From NCBI GenBank assembly GCA_963575645.1, contig OY754466.1, positions 43,866,001 to 43,930,000 on the forward strand: DNA of 64,000 bases, written 5' to 3'. The position numbers were made by a program, and so were the translations under genes. Under the pieces are notes generated by a model. It worked only from the letters and a program-made list of their open reading frames with translations. It searched no databases and was not told the DNA's origin. Numbering within the stretch: the first letter of the stretch is position 1; the number at the start of each line of letters is the position of its first letter. The DNA comes from Xanthostigma xanthostigma (taxonomy: Eukaryota; Arthropoda; Insecta; Raphidioptera; Raphidiidae). Shown here piece after piece: positions 55,252 to 64,000 of this stretch.

Positions 55252-55537
55252 AAAATATAATTTAAAAAAAACTAAAAAACACGCTTTATATCGAACTAAA
55301 AAGTAAAAAATAATTTTTTTTAAATATAAGCTTAAAACAATAATGAATAAAAAATACAAGTATTATTGTGAAAAAAGCGTGGGGCGCTCGATGTACGAAA
55401 ATGTGGAACAAAGCGCCCCACGCTTTTTTCACAATAATACTTGTATTTTTTAATCATTATTGTTTTAAGCTTGTATTTTAAAAAAATTATTTTTTACTTT
55501 TTAGTTCGATATAAAGTTTGTTTTTGAATTATATTTA
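55252..55537. mobile_element. Foldback MITE, CTAAAAAGTA type, copy 2
   Basis: Arms ACTTTATATCGAAC / TTAGTTCGATATAAAGT and ACAAGTATTATTGTGAAAAA / TTTTTCACAATAATACTTGT; central stem GCGTGGGGCGCTC / GCGCCCCACGC around GATGTACGAAAATGTGG. Loop identical to 58907-59114. Confidence 0.8.
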
Positions 55538-55599
55538 TTTTCCACTTTTTAGCCCGATTTATTGTCAAAAATTTGCCGAAAAAAAAACAATTTTTTTTC

Positions 55600-55692
55600 G
55601 GCGTGGACGGGATTAGAACCCACGACCCGTGATTCCGAGAGTTGACGTCAGCGAAGACCCGTGCCTTAGACCGCACGGCTAACCACTGTAGT
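55600..55692 (-). other. tRNA-Leu-like SINE head / pseudogene
   Basis: Minus strand: AGCCGTGCGGTCTAAGGC resembles a class-II (Leu) D-arm, and GTCGTGGGTTCTAATCCC gives the T-arm, ending GTCCACGCC before an A-run. The anticodon and variable arms are degenerate, so it is not a functional gene. Adjacent GCCGAAAAAAAAAC / TTTTTTTTCGGC forms a hairpin. Confidence 0.55.
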
Positions 55693-56719
55693 TACAGTGC
55701 TGGCATATTATATTACTACAGTAATAAACCACTTGCTGTAGTCCAAACGAAGGTTACAAACCAACATACATACATACATACCTACAAACTTACAAGTGAA
55801 GTTAATATAAAGCGTGTAAAAATGAGTTTTGGACTGTTCATATCTGCAAAATCGTAGCTGACACACCGTTCAAATAGTCAAAATTTAAAATTAATCATTT
55901 TTGGGTTTTCTTCCGATTTTTTCAACTTTCTTTCCAGTCCTCTAAATAAAAGTAGTTTAGTGACGAACAAAAACAGAAAATAGTGATTTTCTGAATAAAC
56001 GGCTCTAAAGTATGCAATCATAAAATTGTCTGGAAAATATCCAGAAAACGGAACAAAAATCCGCAGTCCATACAATTGCCGAGTTGGCGTATCTATTGAT
56101 AGTAGAACAGGAAATCGTTGGGCGCCAGTTAAGTGTACAGTTGAACTCAGTGGAACAGTCGCGAGTGTGGGCGCGGGCCATCACACCAGTCTGCCATCTG
56201 GTGGCGCTGAACGCAACTACTTGTCGCAAATCCATAGCCGGCCGGCGCGGTCGGTCTCGTTCTCGCACGTCTCGCATCTCTCTGTCGAGTGTTTTCTGTC
56301 TTCGTCCCGCCGCCAGCACGCGACCGCCCTTATCACAGATTTATACCTTGTTTTGTGGGACTTGTGGGGAGGGAAAAGCCAGAGGCGCACCGGCAAACGA
56401 ACAGAGTCGCATGAACCGATCTTTTCCTATATGCGATCGAAATTGGAGAAGTGACTCGTCGTTATAATACGGGTCGCTCAATGGAGCGGCAAAGTCCATG
56501 TATAAGATCGCTACCGCTTCATATTACATTGCGAATTATAAGTATATGACTCACATATCTTAAACTTTGAATGTAGTTACAGTTACAACTTTTGGTTACG
56601 AGGTACAAAAATTTTTACGTGCCAGTTATATTTTTGTTTTGTAACTGTTAAACTCGCTGGACGCTCGTTTTAACATAATATGACTTAATACGTTCATTTA
56701 CGAACGAGATTAATGAATT
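55693..56719. other. Unassigned; CpG-rich segment 56080-56470
   Basis: 55770-55790 has CATACATACATACATACC. 56080-56470 has high CpG density (GGCCGGCGCGGTCGGTCTCG) and long overlapping frames on several strands, as expected of GC-rich DNA. A promoter or first exon is possible; no protein recognised. Confidence 0.35.
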
Positions 56720-57440
56720 GTGGGGTGGCGTAGTAGTGAGAGCACTAGGAGGTACCGGGTTCAAATCCCGGCGGGGGCAGATGTGACTGGGACTTTTCCT
56801 GCTGCCTCTCGCCGAGAAACGGTAATTCCTGTACCGGCTATCTTGTTGAGGTTTTCCATGGTTTCCTTCAATAATTCCAGATAAATATCGAGATGGTTCC
56901 TTATTCAAGGCCATGGCCGATTACCTGTGAAACTCATATCGACGGCTGCAACGCTATACCTCGTAACTGACATTTTTTTGAAATTTCTGTTTATTCTATA
57001 AACGTTTAAATTATTCAAAAAATATGGAATATAATAAACTGTTAATGTTATACTACTTTTAAAACCTATATTTTAGTTCTTTTTAAAAATTTCACTAATA
57101 TTGCTCAATACTTTTGTTCATAATACCGCCTTTCTTTGTTTTCTGAACATTTTGCTTATTGCGGTTAAGAGGTACTGCGTTGCAGCCGTCGATATCCCAT
57201 AAAAATTTGCCTACCTTATCCTAATGTTCTAAAATTCTTTAATTCGCCCATTGCTATTGATTAAGTGGAAGTTTAAAAATGTAGAAAATAACGGGAAGTG
57301 TGATAGATGGAAAATAGTAATGGTGTGAATGGCGTCTGTTATGACATAAAGTCGAGAAACGGACGTTAAACGCATTATTATTATTATTATTATCTATTAT
57401 TATTATTATTAATTAATTGTCACAATTATTATTATTTTAT
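56720..57440 (+). mobile_element. tRNA-headed insect SINE with conserved body and (ATT)n tail
   Basis: A-box-like GTGGCGTAGTAGTGAGAGC (56724) and B-box GGTTCAAATCC (56758), then the body GAGGTTTTCCATGGTTTCC, AGATAAATATCGAGATGG and AAGGCCATGGCCGATTACC, a segment widespread in insect SINEs. GACGTTAAACGC before ATTATTATT (57365-57440) is a typical SINE 3' end. The stretch 56990-57250 is less clear and may hold a second insertion. Confidence 0.7.
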
Positions 57441-58459
57441 TCAACATATTTATTAACGTAAGTTTGTAACATAAGTATTATTTAATTCAATACATTTATT
57501 AATTTAAGTTTTTTAACATGAACACTATTTCCTAGTTCATACGCTCCGCTGCCATCTTGCCTCTGTTTCTCTATATGACCACCAGGATACACCAGTGGCG
57601 GCGTGGCTTTTTAAGACGTGGTGTTACATAATTAATGGTCCCTAATAAGCTACCATTGTTTTGAGCCGGTCCTGTACTGAGTGAACTAAGTCACACATAA
57701 TTACTTATATGAGTGTGTTTTTGTTCGTTTTTATCAACTTCCATTTTCTTGATTGTTAACTATGTGCGCCGCTCCCCCGAACTGACAGTGATAAATGCAT
57801 AATTTAAAACTAATTGCAATCAACTTCAATTTCCAGACGAAGTATTTTGAAAACGCTCTTACCAAGTTACGTAATTTCTTTTCTAATCTAAACTTTCACA
57901 GATTATTATTATCTACCGAATAATCGGCTAAAAAAAATCAAACTTTCATAAGCAGAGTACCTATTTAAAGTTAAACCAGTGCTGTGAAACATTTTTGTAG
58001 TGAAACTACTTTACGCACGGTAGTGTGAGTTGGAAATTTGTGTAGTTTATCATTTAACGAAGATCTGATGAAAGGCTATACCACCATTTCTTTCCGCGTT
58101 ATATTATGGTGGTTATTAGCCTACTACCATATTTAATGGATAAAATGATACCGCTTTTCTCGAATATTTTTTTATGTAACCTTATGAAAATTTTATATGA
58201 ATTTATAGAGAGAAAAAATGGAGAATTCGAAAATGTAAAAAGAAAATATCTGGGAGGCCACAGACCTGGAAAACCTGGAATTATCAAGGAATTCAATGCA
58301 ACCTAGAAATACATTTTATAAAGTATCAAGGAAAAATAGCATTTTGGAGTTTTGAAAATTTTTTGTTGTTTTAAAACTGCCTTCAGGCTTGAAAAAAAAA
58401 TTGTTTTCATTTTAGAACGTCAAATAGTTGCCCAAAAAAGAAAAAAAGAATTTCGATTA
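57441..58459. other. Unassigned region
   Basis: No gene; a 66-codon frame at 58106-58306 (+) is unrecognised. Confidence 0.3.
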
Positions 58460-58640
58460 ATGCTCCGTCTTTGTCGCACTCACTAACTTATATCTCCCTC
58501 TCAACTTCCAATATACGAACCGTAACTCTCTCTCTTTTACTGTCTTCACTAACTTATATCTCCCTCTCAACTACCGTTCGCCTCGAACGATCACGCACCG
58601 TTCGCCTCGCCCGATGATGCACTTCCGTAAACGCTTTCGT
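58460..58640. repeat. Small tandem duplications
   Basis: CACTAACTTATATCTCCCTC occurs twice (58481, 58545) and ACCGTTCGCCTCG twice (58574, 58596). Confidence 0.75.
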
Positions 58641-58906
58641 CGGGCATTTACCAGCTTATTCCCCAAGCCAACCGTGCCTAAAGAAAATTTATTTCAAAAA
58701 TATACCTCAGCAGTTTCCGATTGTAAATTTCGAGTTGCTATTTAAACTTTTTTCTTCTATCTAGTAGGATACACAAATTGTTCACTGATACGACTTTCGA
58801 TGAACGTCCTGTATATTGGACGACCCTATTTTTGCCAGTTTATATTTATGTCGATGTATAACGGCGGAAGCCCAAAGCCGGAGTTAATATGAGCGAAAAA
58901 AAATAT
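58641..58906. other. Shared small repeat and spacer
   Basis: 58690-58815 is the third copy of the CCTCAGCAGTTTCCGAT / AGTAGGATACACAAATT block (also 3905, 11960). Confidence 0.45.
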
Positions 58907-59114
58907 AGTTTAAAAAAAACTAAAAAACACGCTTTATATCGGACTAAAAAGTAAAAAATAATTGTTTTAAAATAAGCTTAAAAAGCGTTGGGCGCTCGAT
59001 GTACGAAAATGTGGAACAAAGCGCCCCACGCTTTTTAAGCTTATTTTAAAACAATTATTTTTTACTTTTTAGTCCGATATAAAGCGTGTTTTTTAGTTTT
59101 TTTTAAACTATATT
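58907..59114. mobile_element. Foldback MITE, CTAAAAAGTA type, copy 3
   Basis: Nearly perfect: arms TTTAAAAAAAACTAAAAAAC / GTTTTTTAGTTTTTTTTAAA and AAAACAATTATTTTTTACTT; loop GCGCTCGATGTACGAAAATG as in 55252-55537. Confidence 0.85.
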
Positions 59115-59343
59115 TTATTTTTCACTTTTTAGTTTGAGGATCTATAAAAGAATTTATTAATCCTGGGGGTCCTAATAAGGATAATGGGAAACTGTTATCA
59201 AATTATTGCATTGTCATCGGTCCTTGATACGTATGCAAAGTTTCAAATTAATCAGACTTCGGGAAATTGGTGAAAATTATGCTCAAAGATTCCGTTACGG
59301 ACATACATACTTACAACCCAAACTAATATAAAGCGTATAAAAA
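59115..59343. other. Unassigned spacer
   Basis: 59160-59300 has retroposon-tail phrasing (AAGTTTCAAATTAATCAG). Confidence 0.3.
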
Positions 59344-60553
59344 TTGGTTGTCTGTAAAGTCGGTTTACGGACGATAGTTTTACGTGATAACGTATTCCGT
59401 AATACATAACCTAATAAAAAATAGAGAATAGTTACTTCTTACCACAACAAGTTTATTAGTGGATGTACATTTCGAGAGCTATGCTCTCATCTTCAGCAAT
59501 ACACTAAACTTTAGTGTATTGCTGAAGATGAGAGCATAGCTCTCGAAATGTACATCCACTAATAAACTTGTTGTGGTAAGAAGTAACTATTCTCTATTTT
59601 TTATTAGATTCAAACCACAGTGCTCTTAATATTTTTGTTATACATAACCTAAATTTATATAATAATTACAATAATTCGAATCTATGATATTGCATCTTTC
59701 GCTTCAAATTTAGGTAAATTTTATTAAGTAGAATAATAAAACACTATAAAAAGTACACTATTATTATATAAAAAACAACTATGGCATGTATCTCTTTTGC
59801 GCATGCGCCGATTTTCCCCAAAAAATTTACAAAAATTTCTAGTAAAAATAGATAGAGTAAAAACCGTTTTAAAAACTATATTATTATTATATAAAACATC
59901 ATTATAAGAGATATATTCTTTTACGCATGCGCCGATGTTCCCCAAAAACAATAGGCGACTTCATATTTTCATATCAAACATCCTCCCAAAATTTGGTTTC
60001 AATCCGCTTATCCTTGGTGTCGGAATGATAAGAAATGTCAAAAGTGACGTTTGCAACTGTCAAAGTATTATGTTCTAATAATAATTAGTTAACTTAGAAG
60101 GCGCAGCATTTCAGAAAATACTAATGTCAAAAAATTGAATTAAACATTAGAAATGCAGCCGTTTTCATGTTAAGACAAGACATACGTTATTTTCTAATTT
60201 CCATGTACGGCAAACAAAGACGACCGACCGCGTCGCGTCATGCATTAGACAACATTGCATTTATACAGCTATTTTTCTATATAAATTTGTATAAAAAAAA
60301 CTGTTTAGGCAAATTCTGTTATACGAAATCTATGTAAAATATTCTCCTCTTTCGTTTAAGACTGGTTTCAAACCGATCTGATTTAAATTGAGCGAGAAAT
60401 TAGCAAAAAACGTTACGCGTTAGGAATGTTACGAACGTTAGGAACGTTACGCGTTACGCGTTACGAACGTTACACTTTTTCGAACATGCAGCCGGTGTTT
60501 TATCAATTTATAAGATTGGTGATTCATCAATTTATAAGACGTTATCACGTCAA
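59344..60553 (+). mobile_element. Repeat family U, copy 6 (mosaic, with nested insert)
   Basis: TTGGTTGTCTGTAAAGTCGG at left to GACGTTATCACGTCAA at right. The left interior matches 42935-43504; the right interior (GACCGACCGCGTCGCG, AAACCGATCTGATTTAAATT) matches copy 1 at 3258-3902. Interrupted at 59402-59652. Repeated GTTACGCGTTACG words near 60410-60470. Confidence 0.75.
59415..59639. mobile_element. Hammerhead-like palindromic retroposon, family B
   Basis: Inserted in family U with an exact 13-bp TSD ATACATAACCTAA (59402-59414, 59640-59652). A 98-bp perfect inverted repeat (59411-59508 / 59510-59607, one-base spacer) is followed by a ~32-nt unique tail (TTCAAACCACAGTGCTC). Plus strand: CTGAAGA-T-GAGAGC-ATA-GCTCTC-GAAA-TGTACATC, matching a hammerhead core in order, with a 6-bp stem II and one extra T. 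Confidence 0.8.
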
Positions 60554-61227
60554 AAAATCGACGTTCACGCGAACGTTAATATACGGAAAATGAACAAAGC
60601 GACTTGGCAACGTGGCAACATTATATATGGAGTCTTTTGTTCGCAACTAAACAATGATCTATCTTAGACATATATAATTAGCAATTTAAACTTAGTGTTT
60701 CAGCTGTTATTAATTGAATGCAATTAAATTGTTTGCAGTTGATCTTCACAACCAACTCAACAGATTTAGTTTTAGTTAATAAGAATATTTTAGAGCTGTG
60801 GTTTCAAATAGGTGGTCGCGATTCATGAGGCCCTGCTTTAGTAGGTTTCGTCGAGCTAGTTTTGGTCTGCCCGATCTCTAAAGAAAATACGTTGGATGTA
60901 TTTAGTTAACACTTAGGTATATTTATTTATTTTTTTAATTTAAAAATAACAATAAGTTTATTTTCCAAAGCAAAATACAAATTGCAAGAAAAATTACGTA
61001 TAGTTAGGGAGCTGACGCGAAAAAAAATCATGTCGTCCCAACCTTCTGCCGCTTGGTACATATTATGTTTGTATTTACGGATGTTCCACCGTAGCGCCTA
61101 AGCTATTCATCCGATTTTGATAAATAAGGTGTCAATCGATTCGTTATTATGGCTCGGGTAACATAGGCAACATTTATTTTTGAATTTTGGTCCCAGAGGG
61201 GAGCAAATTGAAACCAGATAAAAAATA
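60554..61227. other. Unassigned; hAT-end remnant
   Basis: 60795-60845 (GCTGTGGTTTCAAATAGGTG, GTCGCGATTCATGAGG) resembles a CAGTGGTTCTCAACC..GGTCGCGACCC-type hAT end. 61090-61150 has retroposon-tail phrasing. Otherwise nothing. Confidence 0.35.
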
Positions 61228-62245
61228 AGTTCAAAAACTGAAACCCGACTACTAAAAAGTATGAAACAAGGAAATATTCTCATCTAAGGATGGCCGTGGT
61301 CGTATGCCATCTCATCTACAGGGTGTCCCATTAAGAATGGGACATAGAACAACCGCAGATTCTCCAATTCAAAATAAAACGATTAAGCGAAATATGCTTA
61401 GATAAAATGTTACTCGTTTCCGAAATACGGGGTGTTGTAGTTGAAAACTGAAAAATTATTAATGTCCATAATTTTTTTAATACACCGTATAATTTTACTC
61501 AAATCGGCACACTTGTTAAATATCATAAAATGCACCTAACAATAAAAAAATTAGTTCAGTACGCTCTACCAGTGGCGTACGGCAGGAGTAAGTAATGCTT
61601 GTACCCCTTCTAAATGTTACGCCGCTGTCTACATTTTAATTTTGACTATAATTTTAATTTTTTTGATATTTTCTAAGTCAATAATGTACACTTGTTAGTT
61701 TGTTGTAAAGTCATTGGTTTTCGAGATATTCGCAGTTAAAGATAGATAGACATGTACTTTTTATTTGTATTCTTATTAATAATATTCATTTTTACAATTT
61801 TGTCTTAAAAAAACTGCGAATATCTCGAAAACCAATGACTTTACAACAAACTAACAAGTGTACATTATTGACTTAGAAAATATCAAAAAAATTAAAATTA
61901 TAATCAAAATTAAAATTTAGACAGCGGCGTAACATTTAGAAGGGGTACAAGCATTACTTACTCCTGCCGTACGCCACTGTTAGGGCGAGTAACATTTTAT
62001 CTAAACATATTTCGCTTAATCGTTTTATTTTGAATTGGAGAATCTGCGGTTGTTCTATGTCCCATTCTTAATGGGACACCCTGTATATGAGCGTGATACA
62101 CTTTGCCCCAGAGCTTATGATCGTTTACTACTGTTAAAATGTAATGTTTTGTTAGGGTAGGTGGCATATGACCACGGCTATCCTCAGATGAGAATATTAT
62201 CTTATTTCACACTTTTCAGTAGTCGAGTTTTAGTTTTGGAACTTA
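61228..62245. mobile_element. Outer TIR element, interrupted
   Basis: Left arm ATATTCTCATCTAAGGATGG, CCGTGGTCGTATGCCA; right arm TGGCATATGACCACGG, CTATCCTCAGATGAGAATAT, continuing with CCGACTACTAAAAAGTATG / CACTTTTCAGTAGTCGAG. Interrupted by the element below. Confidence 0.6.
61319..62083. mobile_element. TA-flanked palindromic element (CAGGGTGTCCCATT ends)
   Basis: TA at 61317-61318 and 62084-62085. Ends CAGGGTGTCCCATTAAGAAT and ATTCTTAATGGGACACCCTG. Arms extend to the centre (AACTGCGAATATCTCG), but the left arm has ~140 bp (about 61430-61570) absent from the right. A TA duplication suggests Tc1/mariner-type; CAGGGTGTCCCA ends are common in arthropod repeats. Confidence 0.75.
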
Positions 62246-62759
62246 TTGTTTATTTTAAAGAAACTAGTTCTTGATCTATCACCCCTGAAGTTGAAATTTG
62301 GTTAAAAATTTACAATCACAAAGTTGCGATTTTATTTATTCGTATTGATCAATAACATTAATTGAAAAATGGTAATAAATCCATAAAATCTTTGCCAGAA
62401 TGTGTCAGTTAAACTATTATTAAATAAATTATTGTTGAATGAATGCCAGCAGTATTAAGTTTTGTCATACGAAGATCATAATCGTATAAAAAGACACAAC
62501 CTTTTTATCTAGAAAATTGTTCAATTGGCATTGTGTCAATAATAATTTATTTAACTAAAATTTATGTATTAATCTTTGGCAGTTATTTGTAAAACTACTA
62601 TTATAAATTTTTCATCCTTGTAATTTAAGGGGGTTCTTTAACTGGTAGCCAACAAAATCTAAAACTATATTTATAAAATACCGATTTTAAAATTAACTAT
62701 ATGATGCCTTATCCATAGGGCTTTAGGAAATGTTCGCAGAGTGAACGTATAGGCTTTGT
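62246..62759. other. Unassigned AT-rich spacer
   Basis: No recognised feature. Confidence 0.3.
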
Positions 62760-62843
62760 AACTTAAATATATTTAATTATAATTATATATTTTGTCAATA
62801 TAATTTATTGTCTGAAAAATTGGTCGATAATTTTATTTATTAA
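62760..62843 (+). mobile_element. Family A hammerhead-retroposon arm fragment
   Basis: ATATTTTGTCAATATAATTT, GTCTGAAAAATTGGTCGA and AATTTTATTTATTAA match the right arm of 36892-37139; the core itself is absent. Confidence 0.5.
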
Positions 62844-62883
62844 TTTGTAACTTAAAGTTGCATTGAGCACAAACCTTATGGAA

Positions 62884-63363
62884 TTTGGTTCTCGGTTAAA
62901 TTGATCGAAAATGGTTTTATTTTATAGTTTAAAGGTCGCTAACAAAAAAGTGTCTATGGACACATAGCCTAAAAACTAATCGATTTTTAGCTACAGATAT
63001 ATTTAGCGAAATTTTAGATATAGGAATATCCATTGAATTCACAATCTTAAAAAATCCTATGCTCTAGAAATGCGTTTTCGAGTGCACTGAATCCGAATAT
63101 GCCTTTATTATTTTATGCAGGGTACCTTCCAACATTACCTAGTTTTCGACTATTTTTTTATTTCTAAAAAAAAGCACAAAATTTGAACATGGAACATGTT
63201 TGTGAATTCAATGGATAAGTATCCTTATATCTAAAATCTTGCTAAACATATCTGTAGCTAAAAATCCATTGGTTTTTAGGCAATGCGCCCATGGACACTT
63301 TTTCTAAGTGACCTTTAAACTATAAAATAAAACCATTTTCGATCAATTTAATCAAGAACCAAA
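62884..63363. mobile_element. MITE with ~150-bp TIRs
   Basis: Left TTTGGTTCTCGGTTAAATTG, AAAATGGTTTTATTTTATAG; right CTATAAAATAAAACCATTTT, CAATTTAATCAAGAACCAAA. Arms continue through GCTACAGATATATTTAGC / GCTAAACATATCTGTAGC. No TSD resolved. Confidence 0.75.
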
Positions 63364-63520
63364 AGAGTTTTGGCGGGATTCACATCTACCGGGCGTTCCT
63401 ATTTTATGTAAAATTAGTAGAGCTGTAACAGACCGTATGTATTCGTTACTGAGTAACGGGTACATCGTCTGACTCGAAGTAACGAATCGTTACTTACAAA
63501 TTCATTTCGTTACTCGCATG
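63364..63520. other. Unassigned spacer with GTAACGA repeats
   Basis: Inverted GTTACTGAGTAAC / CGTTACTCG words. It borders the hAT element. Confidence 0.3.
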
Positions 63521-64000
63521 CAGGGCCGTAACGTGGATTTTGTGGGTTCTGGGCAAACCTTCAAATTGGGCCCCCCTCAATAAAAAAAAATTGAGAAAAA
63601 ACTTACCATGGTTATAGTTCCTGTTCTTTCACATTTTTAAAGTTTAGTAGGTATATCACTTAATAAATAAACACAAAATAAGGAATCTTTAAATTGTCCA
63701 TATTTTTTTGTAAATTTTTTTTTAATTTTATATTTATGAAGAAAAACGAATTAAAAATGTATTTAAATTGCATTCTTCTTGCACTATGTTAGATTCAATT
63801 GATATAATAGACAGGTTCGACAAACGCTGTTGTGTGAGCGACGATCTTAAATAGTTTTTAATTAACTTCAGTTTACTAAAACTTCTCTCGCAAGAAGCGG
63901 TGGTGACTGGTAGGGTTAGAAATATTCTTAAAGCAACAACGATGTTTTGGTACGATTCGACTAATTCGAAATCATGTATAGTCTGTAATAAATTTAGAGG
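63521..64000 (-). mobile_element. hAT transposon, 3' end (continues past the window)
   Basis: Left boundary CAGGGCCGTAACGTGG (63521) is a hAT-type terminus similar to the MITE at 44229. A 3' UTR (63521-63733) follows, then the transposase coding end on the minus strand. The other terminus lies beyond 64000, so integrity cannot be judged. Confidence 0.75.
63734..64000 (-). CDS. hAT transposase, C-terminal dimerisation domain (partial)
   Basis: An 88-codon open frame without an ATG runs in from the right edge and stops at 63734. It contains YQNIVVALRIFLTLPVTTAS, then CERSFSKLKLIKNYLRSS and QQRLSNLSIISIES. This is the hATC dimerisation motif (LPVT-AS-ERSFS-LK-IK-LRS-M/L-Q-RL) near the C-terminus of hAT transposases and ZMYM1-like domesticated relatives. 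The domain mediates oligomerisation; the RNase-H-like catalytic core would lie beyond the window. The frame is uninterrupted here, so this copy could be young or intact. The adjacent CAGGGCC terminus supports a transposon rather than a domesticated host gene. Confidence 0.85.
   Translation of the reverse strand, partial: PLNLLQTIHDFELVESYQNIVVALRIFLTLPVTTASCERSFSKLKLIKNYLRSSLTQQRLSNLSIISIESNIVQEECNLNTFLIRFSS

Noticed and set aside
55600..55692. Functional tRNA-Leu gene
   Set aside because: The anticodon and variable arms are degenerate; only D- and T-arm resemblance remains.
56026..56467. Overlapping 100-140 codon frames on both strands
   Set aside because: GC-rich DNA lacks stop codons in several frames at once; no protein family fits any of them.

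Overview
This window looks like non-coding, transposon-dominated chromosomal DNA from an insect or a close arthropod relative. It is AT-rich and has no intact multi-exon gene that I can recognise. The content is dispersed short repeats, terminal-inverted-repeat (TIR) elements with recognisable target-site duplications (TSDs), tRNA-derived SINE pieces, non-LTR retrotransposon tails and microsatellites. Nothing in it looks bacterial. The exact lineage cannot be read from the sequence; insect is inferred from the repeat types (short retroposon tails carrying a TTTCACCCGGGTG box, a TAAAGC(T)GAAGAG end, and a tRNA-headed SINE with a GGTTTTCCATGG body). The stretch may be intergenic or part of a very long intron.

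Protein-coding traces are few and broken. They are: the C-terminal dimerisation domain of a hAT transposase running off the right edge (minus strand, stop at 63734); a THAP zinc-finger start (minus, 42734) inside a short element with about 65-bp TIRs; two decayed C-terminal ends of non-LTR reverse transcriptases (24727-24963 and 54240-54730); a possible transposase-like first exon at 15856 split by a hAT MITE; and an isolated 51-nt exon-like segment at 25727.

Layout. 1-9 kb: Harbinger-like and pogo-like MITEs, a 331-bp tandem array (5.1-6.0 kb) and retroposon tails. 9-17 kb: adjacent hAT MITEs, foldback elements and tRNA-like heads. 17-26 kb: dispersed retroposon tails, a GC-rich palindromic element (20.8-21.1 kb) and a TTAA-flanked element (23.0-23.7 kb). 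28.6-31.2 kb: a 2.6-kb foldback whose arms contain tandem ~180-bp units. 33.3-34.1 kb: a tandemly duplicated MITE. 35-40 kb: MITEs and paired retroposon tails. 40.8-44.6 kb: an 83-bp tandem array, the THAP element and a hAT MITE. 45.9-46.6 kb: a palindromic element with a nested Harbinger-like MITE. 48-53.6 kb: tandem repeats and nested hAT and TTAA elements. 54-57.4 kb: a LINE end, SINEs and a foldback. 59.3-62.2 kb: multiply nested palindromes. 63.5-64 kb: the hAT transposon.

The most interesting signal is a group of tiny retroposon-like insertions (36877-37154, 53379-53594, 59402-59652, and a shorter one at 19745-19896). They belong to three unrelated sequence families but share one plan: a 10-15 bp TSD, a short unique tail of about 20-35 nt, and (except in the short copy) an inverted duplication around a hammerhead-ribozyme-like core (CTGAAGA, stem, GAAA or AAAA, mini-helix ending in TA or TC). 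This resembles hammerhead-bearing Penelope-like retroelement remnants. In every copy the core carries one extra nucleotide before stem II.
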